Origin: an uncultured Macellibacteroides sp. | Lineage (GTDB): Bacteria; Bacteroidota; Bacteroidia; Bacteroidales; Tannerellaceae | Reading direction: 5' to 3' | NCBI RefSeq assembly: GCF_963667135.1 | Contig: NZ_OY762974.1 | Coordinates: 1,922,001 to 1,986,000 of the forward strand | DNA: 64,000 nt | Shown here: positions 27,708 to 36,640 of the stretch, in pieces | Position numbering within the stretch: position 1 is the first letter of the stretch | Layout of the letters: every line of letters starts with the position of its first letter | Notes under the pieces: model-generated | Databases searched by the model: none | What the model was told of the DNA's origin: nothing | Seen by the model: the letters and a program-made list of their open reading frames with translations, nothing else | Position numbers and translations under genes: made by a program

Positions 27708-29168
27708 ATGTCTCAATTGAATATTCAATTTATATTGAAAATGCTGGGATTGATGTTTATCCTGGAATTTTTGTTTGTATTAGTTGCAGTTGCGGTTGCA
27801 ATGTTTTACGGAGGAGATGATGTTTACCCATTGTTGCAAACCGGTGGAATTATGCTTGTTTCCGGATTGGTTTTATACTTTATTGGTTTTCGTGCAAATG
27901 AGCGTGCTGCCGGAAGAAGAGAAGGAATGATTACTGTTACCCTAACATGGGGATTGTTATCTTTTTTAGGAATGCTTCCTTTTACCTTAGGAGGTTATAT
28001 CACAAATCCAGCCGATGCTTATTTTGAAACAATGTCAGGATTTACTACAACAGGAGCAACTATTCTTAAAGATATTGAAGCTCTTCCGAAAGGAATTTTG
28101 TTTTGGCGAAGTCTGATTCAGTGGCAGGGAGGTGTAGGAATGATTGTGTTTACTGTGGCTCTAATGCCTATTTTTGGCGGAGGTGCTTCCCAATTGTTTG
28201 ATGCAGAATCTGCCAGTATAACACACGATCGCTTTAGACCGCGTATTACTCAGGTGGCCAAAAGATTGTGGGGGGTCTATGTACTGCTAACAGCTATATT
28301 GACGGTTTTACTCTGGGCTGGTCCGATGGACCTTTTCGATGCGATCTGTCATTCATTTACAACACTGGCGACAGGAGGCTATTCAACCAAAAATGCAAGT
28401 GTTGCCCATTGGAATTCTCCTTATGTGGAGTATATGATTACAGCATTTATGTTCGTTGGAGCAGTCAACATAACTTTATTCTATTATCTGCTTAAAGGAA
28501 ACTATAAGAAATTAATTTTTGATGAAGAATTAAGATGGTTTTTCTTTATAGTTTTAACTGCGATAACTGTCGCAACTGGATGGGTTTATTTTAACGGATT
28601 TGAACCTGGATTTGAACCCTCTTTTCGCAAAGCTGCTTTTCAGGTAATGACTTGTGTTACTACAACGGGGTTTTTTACAGCAGATTATATTCCATGGGGA
28701 CCTTTTTTCTGGTTATTGGCCCTTTTGTTAATGATTATATGCGGATGCTCCGGTTCTACTGTCGGAGGATTAAAAACGGGGCGATTTGTTATTCTTGTAA
28801 AGAGCCTGTTAAACGAATTCAAGAAGCAGACGCATCCCCATGCGGTAATTCCTGTTCGAATGGACGGACATGCTGTGCCAGTTGATATTGTACGGAGTGT
28901 ACTTGTCTTTTCGTTCGTATATATCTTAATGATTGTAGTATGTTGTTTTCTGCTAATGTTTAATGGCGTAGGGTTTGAGGAAGCAATTGGAGGGACTGTG
29001 TCTTGTGCAAGTAATTCCGGGCCTGGACTTGGAACGGTTGGGCCTGTTAGTAATTATTCGGGACTTCCTGATTTTTCCAAGTGGGTTTTATCTTTTATAA
29101 TGATGACTGGACGGTTGGAAATTTTTACAGTTTTAACACTGTTCCTTCCGGGCTTCTGGAAGCAATAA
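27708..29168 (+). CDS. trkH: Potassium transporter TrkH
   Basis: A 486-residue integral membrane protein with about ten hydrophobic segments arranged as four repeated pore units. The selectivity filters are visible: SGFTTTGATIL, TLATGGYSTKN, CVTTTGFFTAD and SCASNSGPGLG. It moves K+ across the inner membrane together with TrkA, encoded immediately upstream. The stop at 29168 is followed by an AT-rich 46-bp gap to a convergent small gene. Confidence 0.95.
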   Translation: MSQLNIQFILKMLGLMFILEFLFVLVAVAVAMFYGGDDVYPLLQTGGIMLVSGLVLYFIGFRANERAAGRREGMITVTLTWGLLSFLGMLPFTLGGYITNPADAYFETMSGFTTTGATILKDIEALPKGILFWRSLIQWQGGVGMIVFTVALMPIFGGGASQLFDAESASITHDRFRPRITQVAKRLWGVYVLLTAILTVLLWAGPMDLFDAICHSFTTLATGGYSTKNASVAHWNSPYVEYMITAFMFVGAVNITLFYYLLKGNYKKLIFDEELRWFFFIVLTAITVATGWVYFNGFEPGFEPSFRKAAFQVMTCVTTTGFFTADYIPWGPFFWLLALLLMIICGCSGSTVGGLKTGRFVILVKSLLNEFKKQTHPHAVIPVRMDGHAVPVDIVRSVLVFSFVYILMIVVCCFLLMFNGVGFEEAIGGTVSCASNSGPGLGTVGPVSNYSGLPDFSKWVLSFIMMTGRLEIFTVLTLFLPGFWKQ

Positions 29169-29214
29169 ATATTATTAAAATTTATAAGTGCGTAAATGGA
29201 GGTTGGAAGGTAAT

Positions 29215-29535
29215 TTACCTGATGGCTACTTTACGCACTGTTTCTTCAATGCGGATTATATAATATCCCTTAGCTATATTTACCAGGTATTCGCCGGAAG
29301 ATTGTTTCATGTCAATTTCTCGTACTTTGATCCCAACTACACTGAATATTTCCAGCTTACTGCCTATCGGAGCATTGGCAATTGTTATACGATTGTCGGA
29401 AACAGTTATTAGAATAGAGTCTGTTTTTGCTTGGATTATAGCCGCATCTTTCTGCTTCGGATACTGCTGCTGAGCGGTAACCGAACCTTGAATTGCAAAA
29501 AAAGTGATCAATAAGCAATAAAATATGCCTCTCAT
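29215..29535 (-). CDS. Small secreted protein resembling a T9SS C-terminal sorting domain
   Basis: A 106-residue protein made of a signal peptide (MRGIFYCLLITFFAIQGSVTA), a linker and one short beta-sandwich. The last 65 residues (ITIANAPIGSKLEIFSVVG, then GEYLVNIAKGYYIIRI and KVAIR) resemble the type IX secretion/Por C-terminal sorting domain that normally ends large cargo proteins. Here there is no cargo domain. It may be a remnant, or a small protein using the same fold. It is convergent with trkH and lies 72 bp after rnz on the same strand. Confidence 0.72.
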   Translation of the reverse strand: MRGIFYCLLITFFAIQGSVTAQQQYPKQKDAAIIQAKTDSILITVSDNRITIANAPIGSKLEIFSVVGIKVREIDMKQSSGEYLVNIAKGYYIIRIEETVRKVAIR

Positions 29536-29607
29536 CTTATAACCCTAATTTCTGACAAATGTATGAATAATTCCTGAAAGCAATCGAGTGAACAGCCTTT
29601 TTTCTTA

Positions 29608-30522
29608 CTAAACGGAGAGAGTAAGTCCTTCTTCTCCGAGAATTGTGTCAGGGAATATCTCCTCAGCTTCTTTCTTTAACGTATGCAACTCTTCGTATCT
29701 GGCAGAATAGTGTCCAATAACCAGCCTTTTTACATTGGCTTTTCTAGCTATTTCAGCAGCCTGCCGGGCTGTTGAATGAAACGTTTCTTTTGCTCTGGCA
29801 GCATCTTCATTAGCAAAAGTCGCTTCATGGTAAAGTAAATCAACACCTTCAATGATTGGTATAATTTTTTCTGAATAAGCTGTGTCGGAGCAGTATGCAT
29901 ATTTTTTTGGAGGAGTTGCCGGTCGGGTAAGTCTTGTGTTAGCAATACGTTCCCCGTCAGAAGTAATAAAATCTTCTCCACGTTTAATTGAAGGGAGATC
30001 TTTTACCGGTATCTTGTAGAAGTCGGTCATCTCCTTGATAATATGGGCTTCTTTAGCTTTTTCTGCGAATAAGAACCCAGAAGTTGGAAGCCGGTGTTTC
30101 AAAGGGATGGAATAAACTGATACGGATCTATCTTCCCATATAAGTTCGCTCACATCAGGGGTAATATGATTAAATCGAACAGGGTATGGAAGTTCCTTGC
30201 AAAAAGTAGAGAGAATTGGCTTCATGTACGTCTCTATTTCTTTAGGCCCATGAATGACCAGCTCGCCATTGCGTCCTAACATGCCTAGGGTAGAGATCAG
30301 TCCGGGTAATCCAAAACAATGATCCCCATGCATGTGAGAGATAAATATATGATTAAGACGGCTGAATTTTATTCGCATCCGGCGCATCTGTATCTGAGTA
30401 CCTTCTCCACAATCAATCATATAGAGTTTGTCTCTTAAGTTGATTACCTGTGAGGAGGCAAGGTGCCTTGTAGTTGGTAGCGCAGAACCGCATCCCAGTA
30501 TGTTGACTTCAAAACATTCCAT
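29608..30522 (-). CDS. rnz: Ribonuclease Z
   Basis: A 304-residue metallo-beta-lactamase-fold endonuclease that removes the 3' trailer of tRNA precursors, mainly those without an encoded CCA. The metal site shows His63, His65, Asp67 and His68 in ISHMHGDH, followed by DTAYSEK, the late histidine in LYHEATF, and FHSTARQAAEIA. The N-terminal start VNILGCGSALPT is typical. The tRNA-Pro gene in this window lacks an encoded CCA, consistent with a need for this enzyme. The gene has a 380-bp upstream gap toward the cyd operon. Confidence 0.94.
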   Translation of the reverse strand: MECFEVNILGCGSALPTTRHLASSQVINLRDKLYMIDCGEGTQIQMRRMRIKFSRLNHIFISHMHGDHCFGLPGLISTLGMLGRNGELVIHGPKEIETYMKPILSTFCKELPYPVRFNHITPDVSELIWEDRSVSVYSIPLKHRLPTSGFLFAEKAKEAHIIKEMTDFYKIPVKDLPSIKRGEDFITSDGERIANTRLTRPATPPKKYAYCSDTAYSEKIIPIIEGVDLLYHEATFANEDAARAKETFHSTARQAAEIARKANVKRLVIGHYSARYEELHTLKKEAEEIFPDTILGEEGLTLSV

Positions 30523-30760
30523 AGAATTTCAAATTTGAATTGTCTAAAAAGCTTGCTTTGATACACTAGAAAAAAGATATCTTTAGACCGTTCTGTTTTA
30601 TCTGATTACTTGACAAATATACGGCTTTTTGACTGTATAAGAAGACGTAGTGGGAACCTCTTTTTTATAAACAGGGTTAAATGTAGTTCAATCAGCGGGT
30701 TATTATGTGAAAAATAACAAAAAACACGGACAGTTTAAGGCTTAGGTGGTGGATTTAAAT

Positions 30761-30768
30761 TACATTTG
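30761..30768 (+). promoter_or_regulatory. Candidate promoter -7 element in the rnz-cydB gap
   Basis: TACATTTG fits TAnnTTTG on the plus strand although no plus-strand gene follows. The -33 box is poor. It could drive a short transcript that ends at the plus-strand terminator at 30867-30903. Confidence 0.4.
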
Positions 30769-30774
30769 TTTCAG

Positions 30775-30903
30775 CCAAGAAAGAAAATCTAAGCATTTAA
30801 GTCTTTGATTAAAATAAATATCTTCGACCTTAACAGAATTTTTGTCTTTTAAAACGGTTAAATATTGAAACGGTGAAGTATAACTTCACCGTTTCTCTTT
30901 TTT
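30775..30903 (+). ncRNA. Candidate small RNA between rnz and cydB
   Basis: The 380-bp gap 30523-30902 holds no credible protein gene. On the plus strand a TAnnTTTG element at 30761 is followed about 100 bp later by a 13-bp hairpin and a T-rich tract. The start at 30775 is estimated from usual promoter spacing. A plus-strand terminator with no plus-strand gene before it is the main argument. No known RNA family is recognised. Confidence 0.3.
30867..30903 (+). terminator. Strong plus-strand terminator downstream of cydB
   Basis: A perfect 13-bp stem (30867-30879 with 30883-30895), 3-nt loop, then TC and a long T run reaching into the cydB stop codon. On the minus strand the same stem lies 8 bp after cydB and is followed by a less regular AT-rich stretch, so it may serve both directions. 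Confidence 0.8.
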
Positions 30904-32054
30904 TAATATGAATGATTTCCCGAGCCCATTTCCTGACTATCTATTTTGTGAAGATCTAACGCTCTCCATGCATAAAAGATATATGCCAAAACAAACGGGA
31001 CAAGAATAGAAACATAGCTCATCACTTTTAACGTAAAAAGACTTGATGAACTGTTGAAAATTGTGAGAGAACTCTGCAAATCAACAGTCGATGGATAGTA
31101 AGCTGTGTTGTTATATCCGGCAATTAGAAATAAAGACAAAACTGTCAGAACTGTTCCTGCGCCACAGAACCATATTCCTTTTGAAAACTTTTCCGAGACG
31201 ACAGTCTTGCCAATACCAAAAAGAACAGCTACAACTCCTGTTAACAGAACCACCAGAATAACAGGCATTTCAATAAGATTGATTAAATACTTGAATGGCT
31301 GCATATATACTTCACCCGTAGTTGGATCAACCGCAAATCCGTCACTAAACATAAGCCTGATTAGGAACGCCAGAAAAAAGAAAAGAAAAAGAAGCGCATT
31401 GGGGACAAGCTGTTTTCTGCATCTGGTACCTAGATCTGAGTCGTTGATGTTGTTAATGAAATAAAGAATGGCCTGTACGCGGGATAAAAAGAATACAGCT
31501 AATCCAAGGCTCAGATTCCACACATTGAATGCTGCTTCGAGTCCGTGTAACGGATTGGACCAAGCCGAAATTACCGGCATGCCGACTTCCATTAGTTGAT
31601 CCTTATTGACCGTAAATTCAGAACCGGTGAAGAACGTGGCAACAGCAGTGCCAAGCAGAACCGGCCCTCCGATTCCGTTAATCATAAGAAAGATCTGATA
31701 GGTGCGCTTTCCCAAAAGATTGCCTTTCTTTGACTGAAACTCATAAGATACAGCCTGAATAATGAAACAGAATAATATGATTGTCCAGACCCAGTAAGCT
31801 CCGCCAAAACTAGTTGAATAAAACAAAGGGAAAGAGGCAAAGAAGGCTCCTCCGAAAGTAACCAGTGTTGTAAAGGTGAATTCCCATTTTCGTCCTGTAG
31901 AGTTAAGCAGCATTTTTTGTTGAAGCTCCGTTTTTCCAAGGGAGAACAATAACGATTGTCCACCTTGAACGAAAAGAAGGAAAACAAGCAATGCGCCTAA
32001 TAAGGAGATAATGAACCACCAATAGTGCTGTAATAATATGTATGTGCTATCCAT
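30903..32054 (-). CDS. cydB: Cytochrome bd quinol oxidase subunit II
   Basis: A 383-residue membrane protein with about nine transmembrane helices, including WFIISLLGALLVFLLFVQGG at the start. CydB pairs with CydA to form the bd-type terminal oxidase, which reduces oxygen to water with quinol electrons. In Bacteroides this enzyme permits growth at nanomolar oxygen. The gene lies 19 bp after cydA in an operon DUF4492-cydA-cydB. A plus-oriented T-rich terminator overlaps its stop. Confidence 0.93.
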   Translation of the reverse strand: MDSTYILLQHYWWFIISLLGALLVFLLFVQGGQSLLFSLGKTELQQKMLLNSTGRKWEFTFTTLVTFGGAFFASFPLFYSTSFGGAYWVWTIILFCFIIQAVSYEFQSKKGNLLGKRTYQIFLMINGIGGPVLLGTAVATFFTGSEFTVNKDQLMEVGMPVISAWSNPLHGLEAAFNVWNLSLGLAVFFLSRVQAILYFINNINDSDLGTRCRKQLVPNALLFLFFFLAFLIRLMFSDGFAVDPTTGEVYMQPFKYLINLIEMPVILVVLLTGVVAVLFGIGKTVVSEKFSKGIWFCGAGTVLTVLSLFLIAGYNNTAYYPSTVDLQSSLTIFNSSSSLFTLKVMSYVSILVPFVLAYIFYAWRALDLHKIDSQEMGSGNHSY

Positions 32055-32073
32055 AGTTTGTTGTTTTTATAAT

Positions 32074-33627
32074 TTAATGAGTTGTGTCTGCAGGGCCCTT
32101 CTTTATCTCTTTCAACATTATCCCTATTTCAGCAATTAACAAAATTGTGAAAAGTATCAGGAACAAGAAGAAAGTTAATTGGACGGACGACGTGCTAAGC
32201 TTTGAAATGGATGCACTTGTAGGAAGAATATCCTGTATTGCCCAAGGCTGTCTGCCAACTTCAGCAACAACCCAACCAGCTTCTCCTGCGATATAACCTA
32301 GAGGGATTGTCCACAAACAAATATAGTGTAGCCATTTTTTGTTTTCAAATGTTCCTTTAATAGAGAGAATTGTGGTTATAAGGAACAGTAGAATAAAGTA
32401 ACCTCCCAAAATAACCATAATACGGAATGCGTAAAATGTCATCGGGACATTGGGGACAAGGTGTGCAGGATCTTTTATATAACCGTATCCAAAATAAGCA
32501 AAATTAGCATCCAGCACTTTTCTGTGTTCCTTCATAGCCGTTTCATTCTTTTCTTTAATTGCTTTGCGGTAATCCGAAAGGGCCAGTATGGCAATTTTCC
32601 CCTTGGCAATTTTCTCCTGAGCAGACATTGCAGGCCCATTCTCCGTTTCGTATCCTCCCTCAATGAGGTCAGTTATTCCAGGAACAAAACCATCCACATT
32701 TCTTTTAGCAAGAAAAGAAAGTACATATGGAATCTGAAATCTTACCAGAAAAGCATCCGCATCACTCTTGTAGCTTGTTTTTTCAGGATTCAGTATACCG
32801 AATGCTACTAATCCGGCTTGTTTTTGTCCCTGATATAGACCTTCCATTGCCGCCAGCTTCATGGGCTGCTTTTGAGCAACCTGATAGGCTGAGCCATCTC
32901 CGGTCCATGCAATAAGTACGGATGCTATCAATCCCAATGTGGCACCAATCTTTATACTGGCAAGAGCAAATTCTTTATCACGCTTCTTAATCAAAAACCA
33001 GCTGCTTACACCCAAAACAAACACAGACCCCATAATCCATCCGGACAAAACTGTATGGAAAAATTTATTAATTGCAACTGGCGAAAGCGCTACAGCCCAA
33101 AAATCAAACATTTCATTGCGAACAGTATCCGGATTAAATTTCATGCCAACAGGAAACTGCATCCAGGCGTTTGCAATAAGTATCCAAAGGGCAGATAACG
33201 TGGCCCCGATAATGGTAAGCCATGTAGAGGTAAGATGGAAGCGTTTGCTTACTTTATCCCATCCAAAAAACATGACTGCAATAAATGTAGCTTCCATAAA
33301 GAAAGCCAATATCCCCTCTATTGCCAGAGGAGCACCAAATATATCTCCAACAAACCAACTGTAGTTGGACCAGTTTGTTCCAAATTCAAATTCGAGAATT
33401 ATACCTGTAGCTACGCCAATGGCAAAGTTAATTCCAAATAGTTTCATCCAGAATTTGGTTGTGGTTTTCCAAAACTCCTTTCCTGTTTTGTAATAGATGG
33501 TTTCCATTATCGCCATTATTACGCCCAATCCGAGCGTTAATGGGACGAACAGCCAGTGGTACATGGCTGTAAGAGCAAATTGCGCTCTTGACCAATCAAT
33601 TAGAGACGTGTCGATGCTTTCTATCAT
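32074..33627 (-). CDS. cydA: Cytochrome bd quinol oxidase subunit I
   Basis: A 517-residue integral membrane haem protein. The N-terminal helix has haem ligand His24 in TAMYHWLFVPLTLG, and downstream blocks such as GINFAIGVATGIILEFEFGTNW, GIYLAFFMEAT-like ILAFFMEATF and GEAGWVVAEVGRQPW are hallmarks of CydA. The last holds part of the quinol/haem region. It carries haems b558, b595 and d. It lies between a DUF4492 gene (11 bp upstream) and cydB (19 bp downstream). Confidence 0.94.
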   Translation of the reverse strand: MIESIDTSLIDWSRAQFALTAMYHWLFVPLTLGLGVIMAIMETIYYKTGKEFWKTTTKFWMKLFGINFAIGVATGIILEFEFGTNWSNYSWFVGDIFGAPLAIEGILAFFMEATFIAVMFFGWDKVSKRFHLTSTWLTIIGATLSALWILIANAWMQFPVGMKFNPDTVRNEMFDFWAVALSPVAINKFFHTVLSGWIMGSVFVLGVSSWFLIKKRDKEFALASIKIGATLGLIASVLIAWTGDGSAYQVAQKQPMKLAAMEGLYQGQKQAGLVAFGILNPEKTSYKSDADAFLVRFQIPYVLSFLAKRNVDGFVPGITDLIEGGYETENGPAMSAQEKIAKGKIAILALSDYRKAIKEKNETAMKEHRKVLDANFAYFGYGYIKDPAHLVPNVPMTFYAFRIMVILGGYFILLFLITTILSIKGTFENKKWLHYICLWTIPLGYIAGEAGWVVAEVGRQPWAIQDILPTSASISKLSTSSVQLTFFLFLILFTILLIAEIGIMLKEIKKGPADTTH

Positions 33628-33638
33628 ACGAAATAGTT

Positions 33639-33866
33639 TTAATTATTTATTGCGCGATCAATAAGTTCCGATGAAACATGCTCTTCCTTTTCTTCTGTCG
33701 TCTTGAATTTTCCAAGGTAACTTGGAAAGAAAAAGAGTTTAAGGACGAAGAACATGATAAACAATTTAATCAAAATAATAAGCCAAAGAGTTTTTCCCAA
33801 AGTCATCTGACGGAAGCCCTCTATATAAAACCGGTATACTCTAATTATAATAGGTTTCTTTTCCAT
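33639..33866 (-). CDS. DUF4492 small membrane protein of the cyd operon
   Basis: A 75-residue protein with one transmembrane segment (about 24-48, TLWLIILIKLFIMFFVLKLFFF) after a basic amphipathic N-terminus (YRFYIEGFRQMTLG). This family is found at the head of cydAB operons in Bacteroidetes and may be a small assembly or accessory subunit like CydX; that role is inferred from position and size. It is separated from cydA by 11 bp. Confidence 0.82.
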   Translation of the reverse strand: MEKKPIIIRVYRFYIEGFRQMTLGKTLWLIILIKLFIMFFVLKLFFFPSYLGKFKTTEEKEEHVSSELIDRAINN

Positions 33867-33894
33867 AATGCCATTTCATAAGTGTATTAAATAC

Positions 33895-33917
33895 AACAAT
33901 AAAGTGGCTTTATTGTT
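33895..33917 (-). promoter_or_regulatory. 10-bp inverted repeat at the start of the cyd transcript
   Basis: AACAATAAAG (33895-33904), 3-nt spacer TGG and CTTTATTGTT (33908-33917) form a perfect palindrome. It lies just downstream of the -7 element on the minus strand, so it would be an operator covering the start site or a 5' hairpin of the cyd mRNA. Confidence 0.75.
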
Positions 33918-33925
33918 ATCCAAGG

Positions 33926-33933
33926 CAAATATA
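33926..33933 (-). promoter_or_regulatory. Candidate -7 element of the cyd operon
   Basis: The minus strand reads TATATTTG, 60 bp before the DUF4492 start. The predicted start near 33919 directly abuts the inverted repeat. No good TTTG is seen at -33, which fits a regulated promoter needing an activator. Confidence 0.55.
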
Positions 33934-34049
33934 AAATTTCAAAAGAATATATCCTATTTCTTTTTATTGTATTTATTCACAGTTTTTTATTTTTTATTTA
34001 TAGTGAATGTTAAAAATGTCTATTTATGGGAAGAAAGACGTTTCCGTTT

Positions 34050-34080
34050 ATTGAAAATAATACAGTATTGGCTACATTTG
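34050..34080 (+). promoter_or_regulatory. Promoter of the oxidoreductase-DUF1080 genes
   Basis: ATTG at 34050-34053, a 19-nt spacer, then TACATTTG at 34073-34080, close to the Bacteroides consensus. A start near 34087 gives a leader of about 70 nt before ATG 34160. Confidence 0.6.
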
Positions 34081-34159
34081 CCATTATTTGATCAATGTGT
34101 AAAGAAAAATCACAACTTATTTATCATTATAAGTGCTAATCTCTAAAAAAATTGTTACT

Positions 34160-35632
34160 ATGTCGAACATTTCAAGAAGATCATTTCTTCAAAAAGGAAC
34201 AGCAGCAGCGGCTGCATTGACCATTGTTCCTAGTTCTGTCCTGGGCAAAAGCCATGGACACACAGCTCCAACCGATAAGTTAAATATTGCCGCAGTTGGT
34301 ATCGGAGGTATGGGTGCAGCTAATTTACGTAATATGGAGACAGAGAATATTGTTGCTCTTTGTGACGTAGACTGGAAGTATGCAAAAGGTACATTTGACA
34401 AATATCCTCAGGCAAAAAAATACTGGGATTACCGTAAAATGTATGACGAAATGGGCAAATCAATTGATGGTGTTTTAGTTGCTACAGCAGACCACACTCA
34501 TGCGATTATTTCTTCTGAGGCTATTTCAATGGGTAAGCATGTATATTGCCAAAAACCATTGACGCACTCTGTATATGAATCTCGTTTGCTTACGAAGCTA
34601 GCCGATAAATATCAGGTTGCAACACAGATGGGTAACCAGGGTTCGTCTGGCGAAGGTGTAAACCTTACATGCGAATGGATCTGGAACGGTGAAATTGGTG
34701 AAATTACAAAGGTTGAAGCTTTTACCGACCGTCCTATCTGGCCACAGGGTTTGATGACTCCCGAAAAAGCTGATAAGGTTCCTTCTACTTTAAACTGGGA
34801 TTTATTCACAGGTCCGGCAGAGGTTCGTCCTTTCAACAATATTTATCATCCATGGAACTGGCGCGGATGGTGGCCATACGGAACAGGTGCTCTAGGTGAT
34901 ATGGCTTGCCATATTCTTCATCCTGTATTCAAATCATTGAAATTAGGATATCCTACAAAAGTTCAAGGTTCTTCTACGTTATTGTTAAGAGACTGTGCTC
35001 CACAAGCTCAGCATGTAAAGCTTACTTTCCCTGCTCGTGATAATATGGCTAAGGTAGCGATGCCTGAAGTTGAAGTACACTGGTTTGATGGAGGTTTGAA
35101 GCCAGATCTACCAGCCGGATATCCTGCAGGAAGAGAAATGAACGACCAGGGTGGTGCTGTTATTTTCCACGGAACAAAAGATACATTGATTTGTGGTTGC
35201 TACGGTGTTAACCCATGGTTATTGTCAGGACGTAAACCAAATGCTCCTAAAGTATGTCGCCGTGTTCCTAACAACGCACACGAACAAGACTGGATCCGTG
35301 CTGCTAAAGAACCTGCAGCTAGCCGTGTTCAAACTGCATCTAACTTTGCAGAAGCAGGTCCATTTAACGAAATGGTAGTTATGGGAGTATTGGCTGTCAG
35401 ACTTCAGGCTCTTAACAAAGAATTGTTGTGGGATGGTCCTAACATGCGTTTTACTAACATTAGTGATGACGAAACATTGAAGATTGTTATCCGTGACGGA
35501 TTCAAGATTCATGATGGTCACCCAACATTTGATAAAAAGATGACTGATCCTATCAATGCCAAGAAGTTTGCTGAAGAATTGATCAAGCACAACTACCGTG
35601 ATGGTTGGAAGTTAGTTGATATGCCAAGATAA
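34160..35632 (+). CDS. Gfo/Idh/MocA family oxidoreductase with Tat-type signal
   Basis: A 490-residue NAD(P)-type oxidoreductase. The N-terminus (MSNISRRSFLQKGTAAAAAL) has a twin-arginine signal, so the folded, cofactor-loaded protein is probably exported. The Rossmann motif AVGIGGMGAANLRNM, the block VATADHTHAIISSEAISMGKHVYCQKPLTHSV with its EKP-like QKP, and GALGDMACHILHP fit the family. The ATG at 34160 is chosen because it starts the Tat signal; 34133 would add nine odd residues. A DUF1080 lipoprotein follows after 20 bp. Exported members paired with DUF1080 proteins are implicated in 3-keto-glycoside chemistry, which I infer here. Confidence 0.88.
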   Translation: MSNISRRSFLQKGTAAAAALTIVPSSVLGKSHGHTAPTDKLNIAAVGIGGMGAANLRNMETENIVALCDVDWKYAKGTFDKYPQAKKYWDYRKMYDEMGKSIDGVLVATADHTHAIISSEAISMGKHVYCQKPLTHSVYESRLLTKLADKYQVATQMGNQGSSGEGVNLTCEWIWNGEIGEITKVEAFTDRPIWPQGLMTPEKADKVPSTLNWDLFTGPAEVRPFNNIYHPWNWRGWWPYGTGALGDMACHILHPVFKSLKLGYPTKVQGSSTLLLRDCAPQAQHVKLTFPARDNMAKVAMPEVEVHWFDGGLKPDLPAGYPAGREMNDQGGAVIFHGTKDTLICGCYGVNPWLLSGRKPNAPKVCRRVPNNAHEQDWIRAAKEPAASRVQTASNFAEAGPFNEMVVMGVLAVRLQALNKELLWDGPNMRFTNISDDETLKIVIRDGFKIHDGHPTFDKKMTDPINAKKFAEELIKHNYRDGWKLVDMPR

Positions 35633-35652
35633 TTTTTAATTAAAATAATAAA

Positions 35653-36501
35653 ATGAAAAAAGTTGTATTATTAGCAAGTGCCGCAATTTTGATGGGATGT
35701 TTCACTTCATGCGCAGGTGGTAATAAAAAAGCTGAAGAAGCTCCTGTGGTAGATTCAACTGCTGTTGCAGCTACTCCCGAGTACAAGCTAATGGATTTAC
35801 CTACAGTCGACCTGTCTAAATTCCCAAAGGATAAAGACGGATGGATTACATTGTTTGATGGTAAGACATTGAATGGATGGAGAGGTTATGATCGTGAAGA
35901 CGTGCCAACCGCATGGGAAATTAACGACAAAGCTATCCATATCAAGGGTTCAGGCGCAGGCGAAGCTGGAGCAAAAGATGGTGGAGACTTGATTTTTGCT
36001 TCTAAGTTCAAAAACTTTGAACTTGAAATGGAATGGAAAGTTGCCAAAGGTGCTAACTCAGGTATTTTCTATATGATTCAGGAAGTTGAAGGACAGCCTG
36101 CTTATATTTCTGCTCCTGAATGTCAGGTGTTGGATAACGAAAATCACCCTGATGCTAAATTAGGTAAAGATGGTAACCGTCAGTCTTCTTCATTGTACGA
36201 CATGATTCCTGCTAAACCACAAAATTCAAAACCTTTTGGTCAATGGAACAAGGTTAAAATTATGTGTTACAAAGGAACTGTTGTTCACTACCAGAACGAC
36301 GAACAGGTATTGGAATATCACTTGTGGACACAACAGTGGAAAGAACTTTTGGATGCAAGCAAGTTTAGTAAAGACAAATGGCCTTTGGCTTATGAATTGT
36401 TGATTAACTGCGGTGGCGAAAATAAGGAAGGTTTCATTGGTCTTCAAGATCATGGCGACGATGTTTGGTTCCGTAATATCAAGATTAAACTTTTAGACTA
36501 A
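35653..36501 (+). CDS. DUF1080 (3-keto-disaccharide hydrolase-like) lipoprotein
   Basis: A 282-residue lipoprotein (signal with lipobox LMGC, Cys16). The DUF1080 domain is a concanavalin-like beta-sandwich starting at WITLFDGKTLNGWRGYD, with DLIFASKFKNFELEMEWKV, GANSGIFYMIQE and FGQWNKVKIMCYKGTVVHYQN as typical blocks. Members cleave or eliminate 3-keto-glycosides produced by Gfo/Idh/MocA oxidases. Its position 20 bp behind such an oxidoreductase supports this role, but the substrate is unknown. A hairpin follows the gene and may reduce read-through into the DoxX gene. Confidence 0.88.
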   Translation: MKKVVLLASAAILMGCFTSCAGGNKKAEEAPVVDSTAVAATPEYKLMDLPTVDLSKFPKDKDGWITLFDGKTLNGWRGYDREDVPTAWEINDKAIHIKGSGAGEAGAKDGGDLIFASKFKNFELEMEWKVAKGANSGIFYMIQEVEGQPAYISAPECQVLDNENHPDAKLGKDGNRQSSSLYDMIPAKPQNSKPFGQWNKVKIMCYKGTVVHYQNDEQVLEYHLWTQQWKELLDASKFSKDKWPLAYELLINCGGENKEGFIGLQDHGDDVWFRNIKIKLLD

Positions 36502-36540
36502 TTAATTTTGTCTGAATATAAGTTTATATAACAAATCAGA

Positions 36541-36573
36541 ATGCCCGAAGCCAGGTCTCCTTGCTTCGGGTAT
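36541..36573 (+). terminator. Hairpin after the DUF1080 gene, possible partial terminator
   Basis: An 11-bp stem with one G-T pair (36541-36551 with 36563-36573), loop 11 nt, followed by a pyrimidine-rich TCTTCGTTTA rather than a clean T run. Confidence 0.6.
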
Positions 36574-36640
36574 TCTTCGTTTATAGCTTTACCCGGCCAA
36601 AATTAGTTGTATTTAATTATTTTTATTTATAAAGAATCAA

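Noticed and set aside
29187-29239. Ten-bp inverted repeat between trkH and the small secreted gene as a terminator
   Set aside because: The loop is 33 nt and no T tract follows; pairing may be fortuitous because one arm lies within the coding end of the minus-strand gene.
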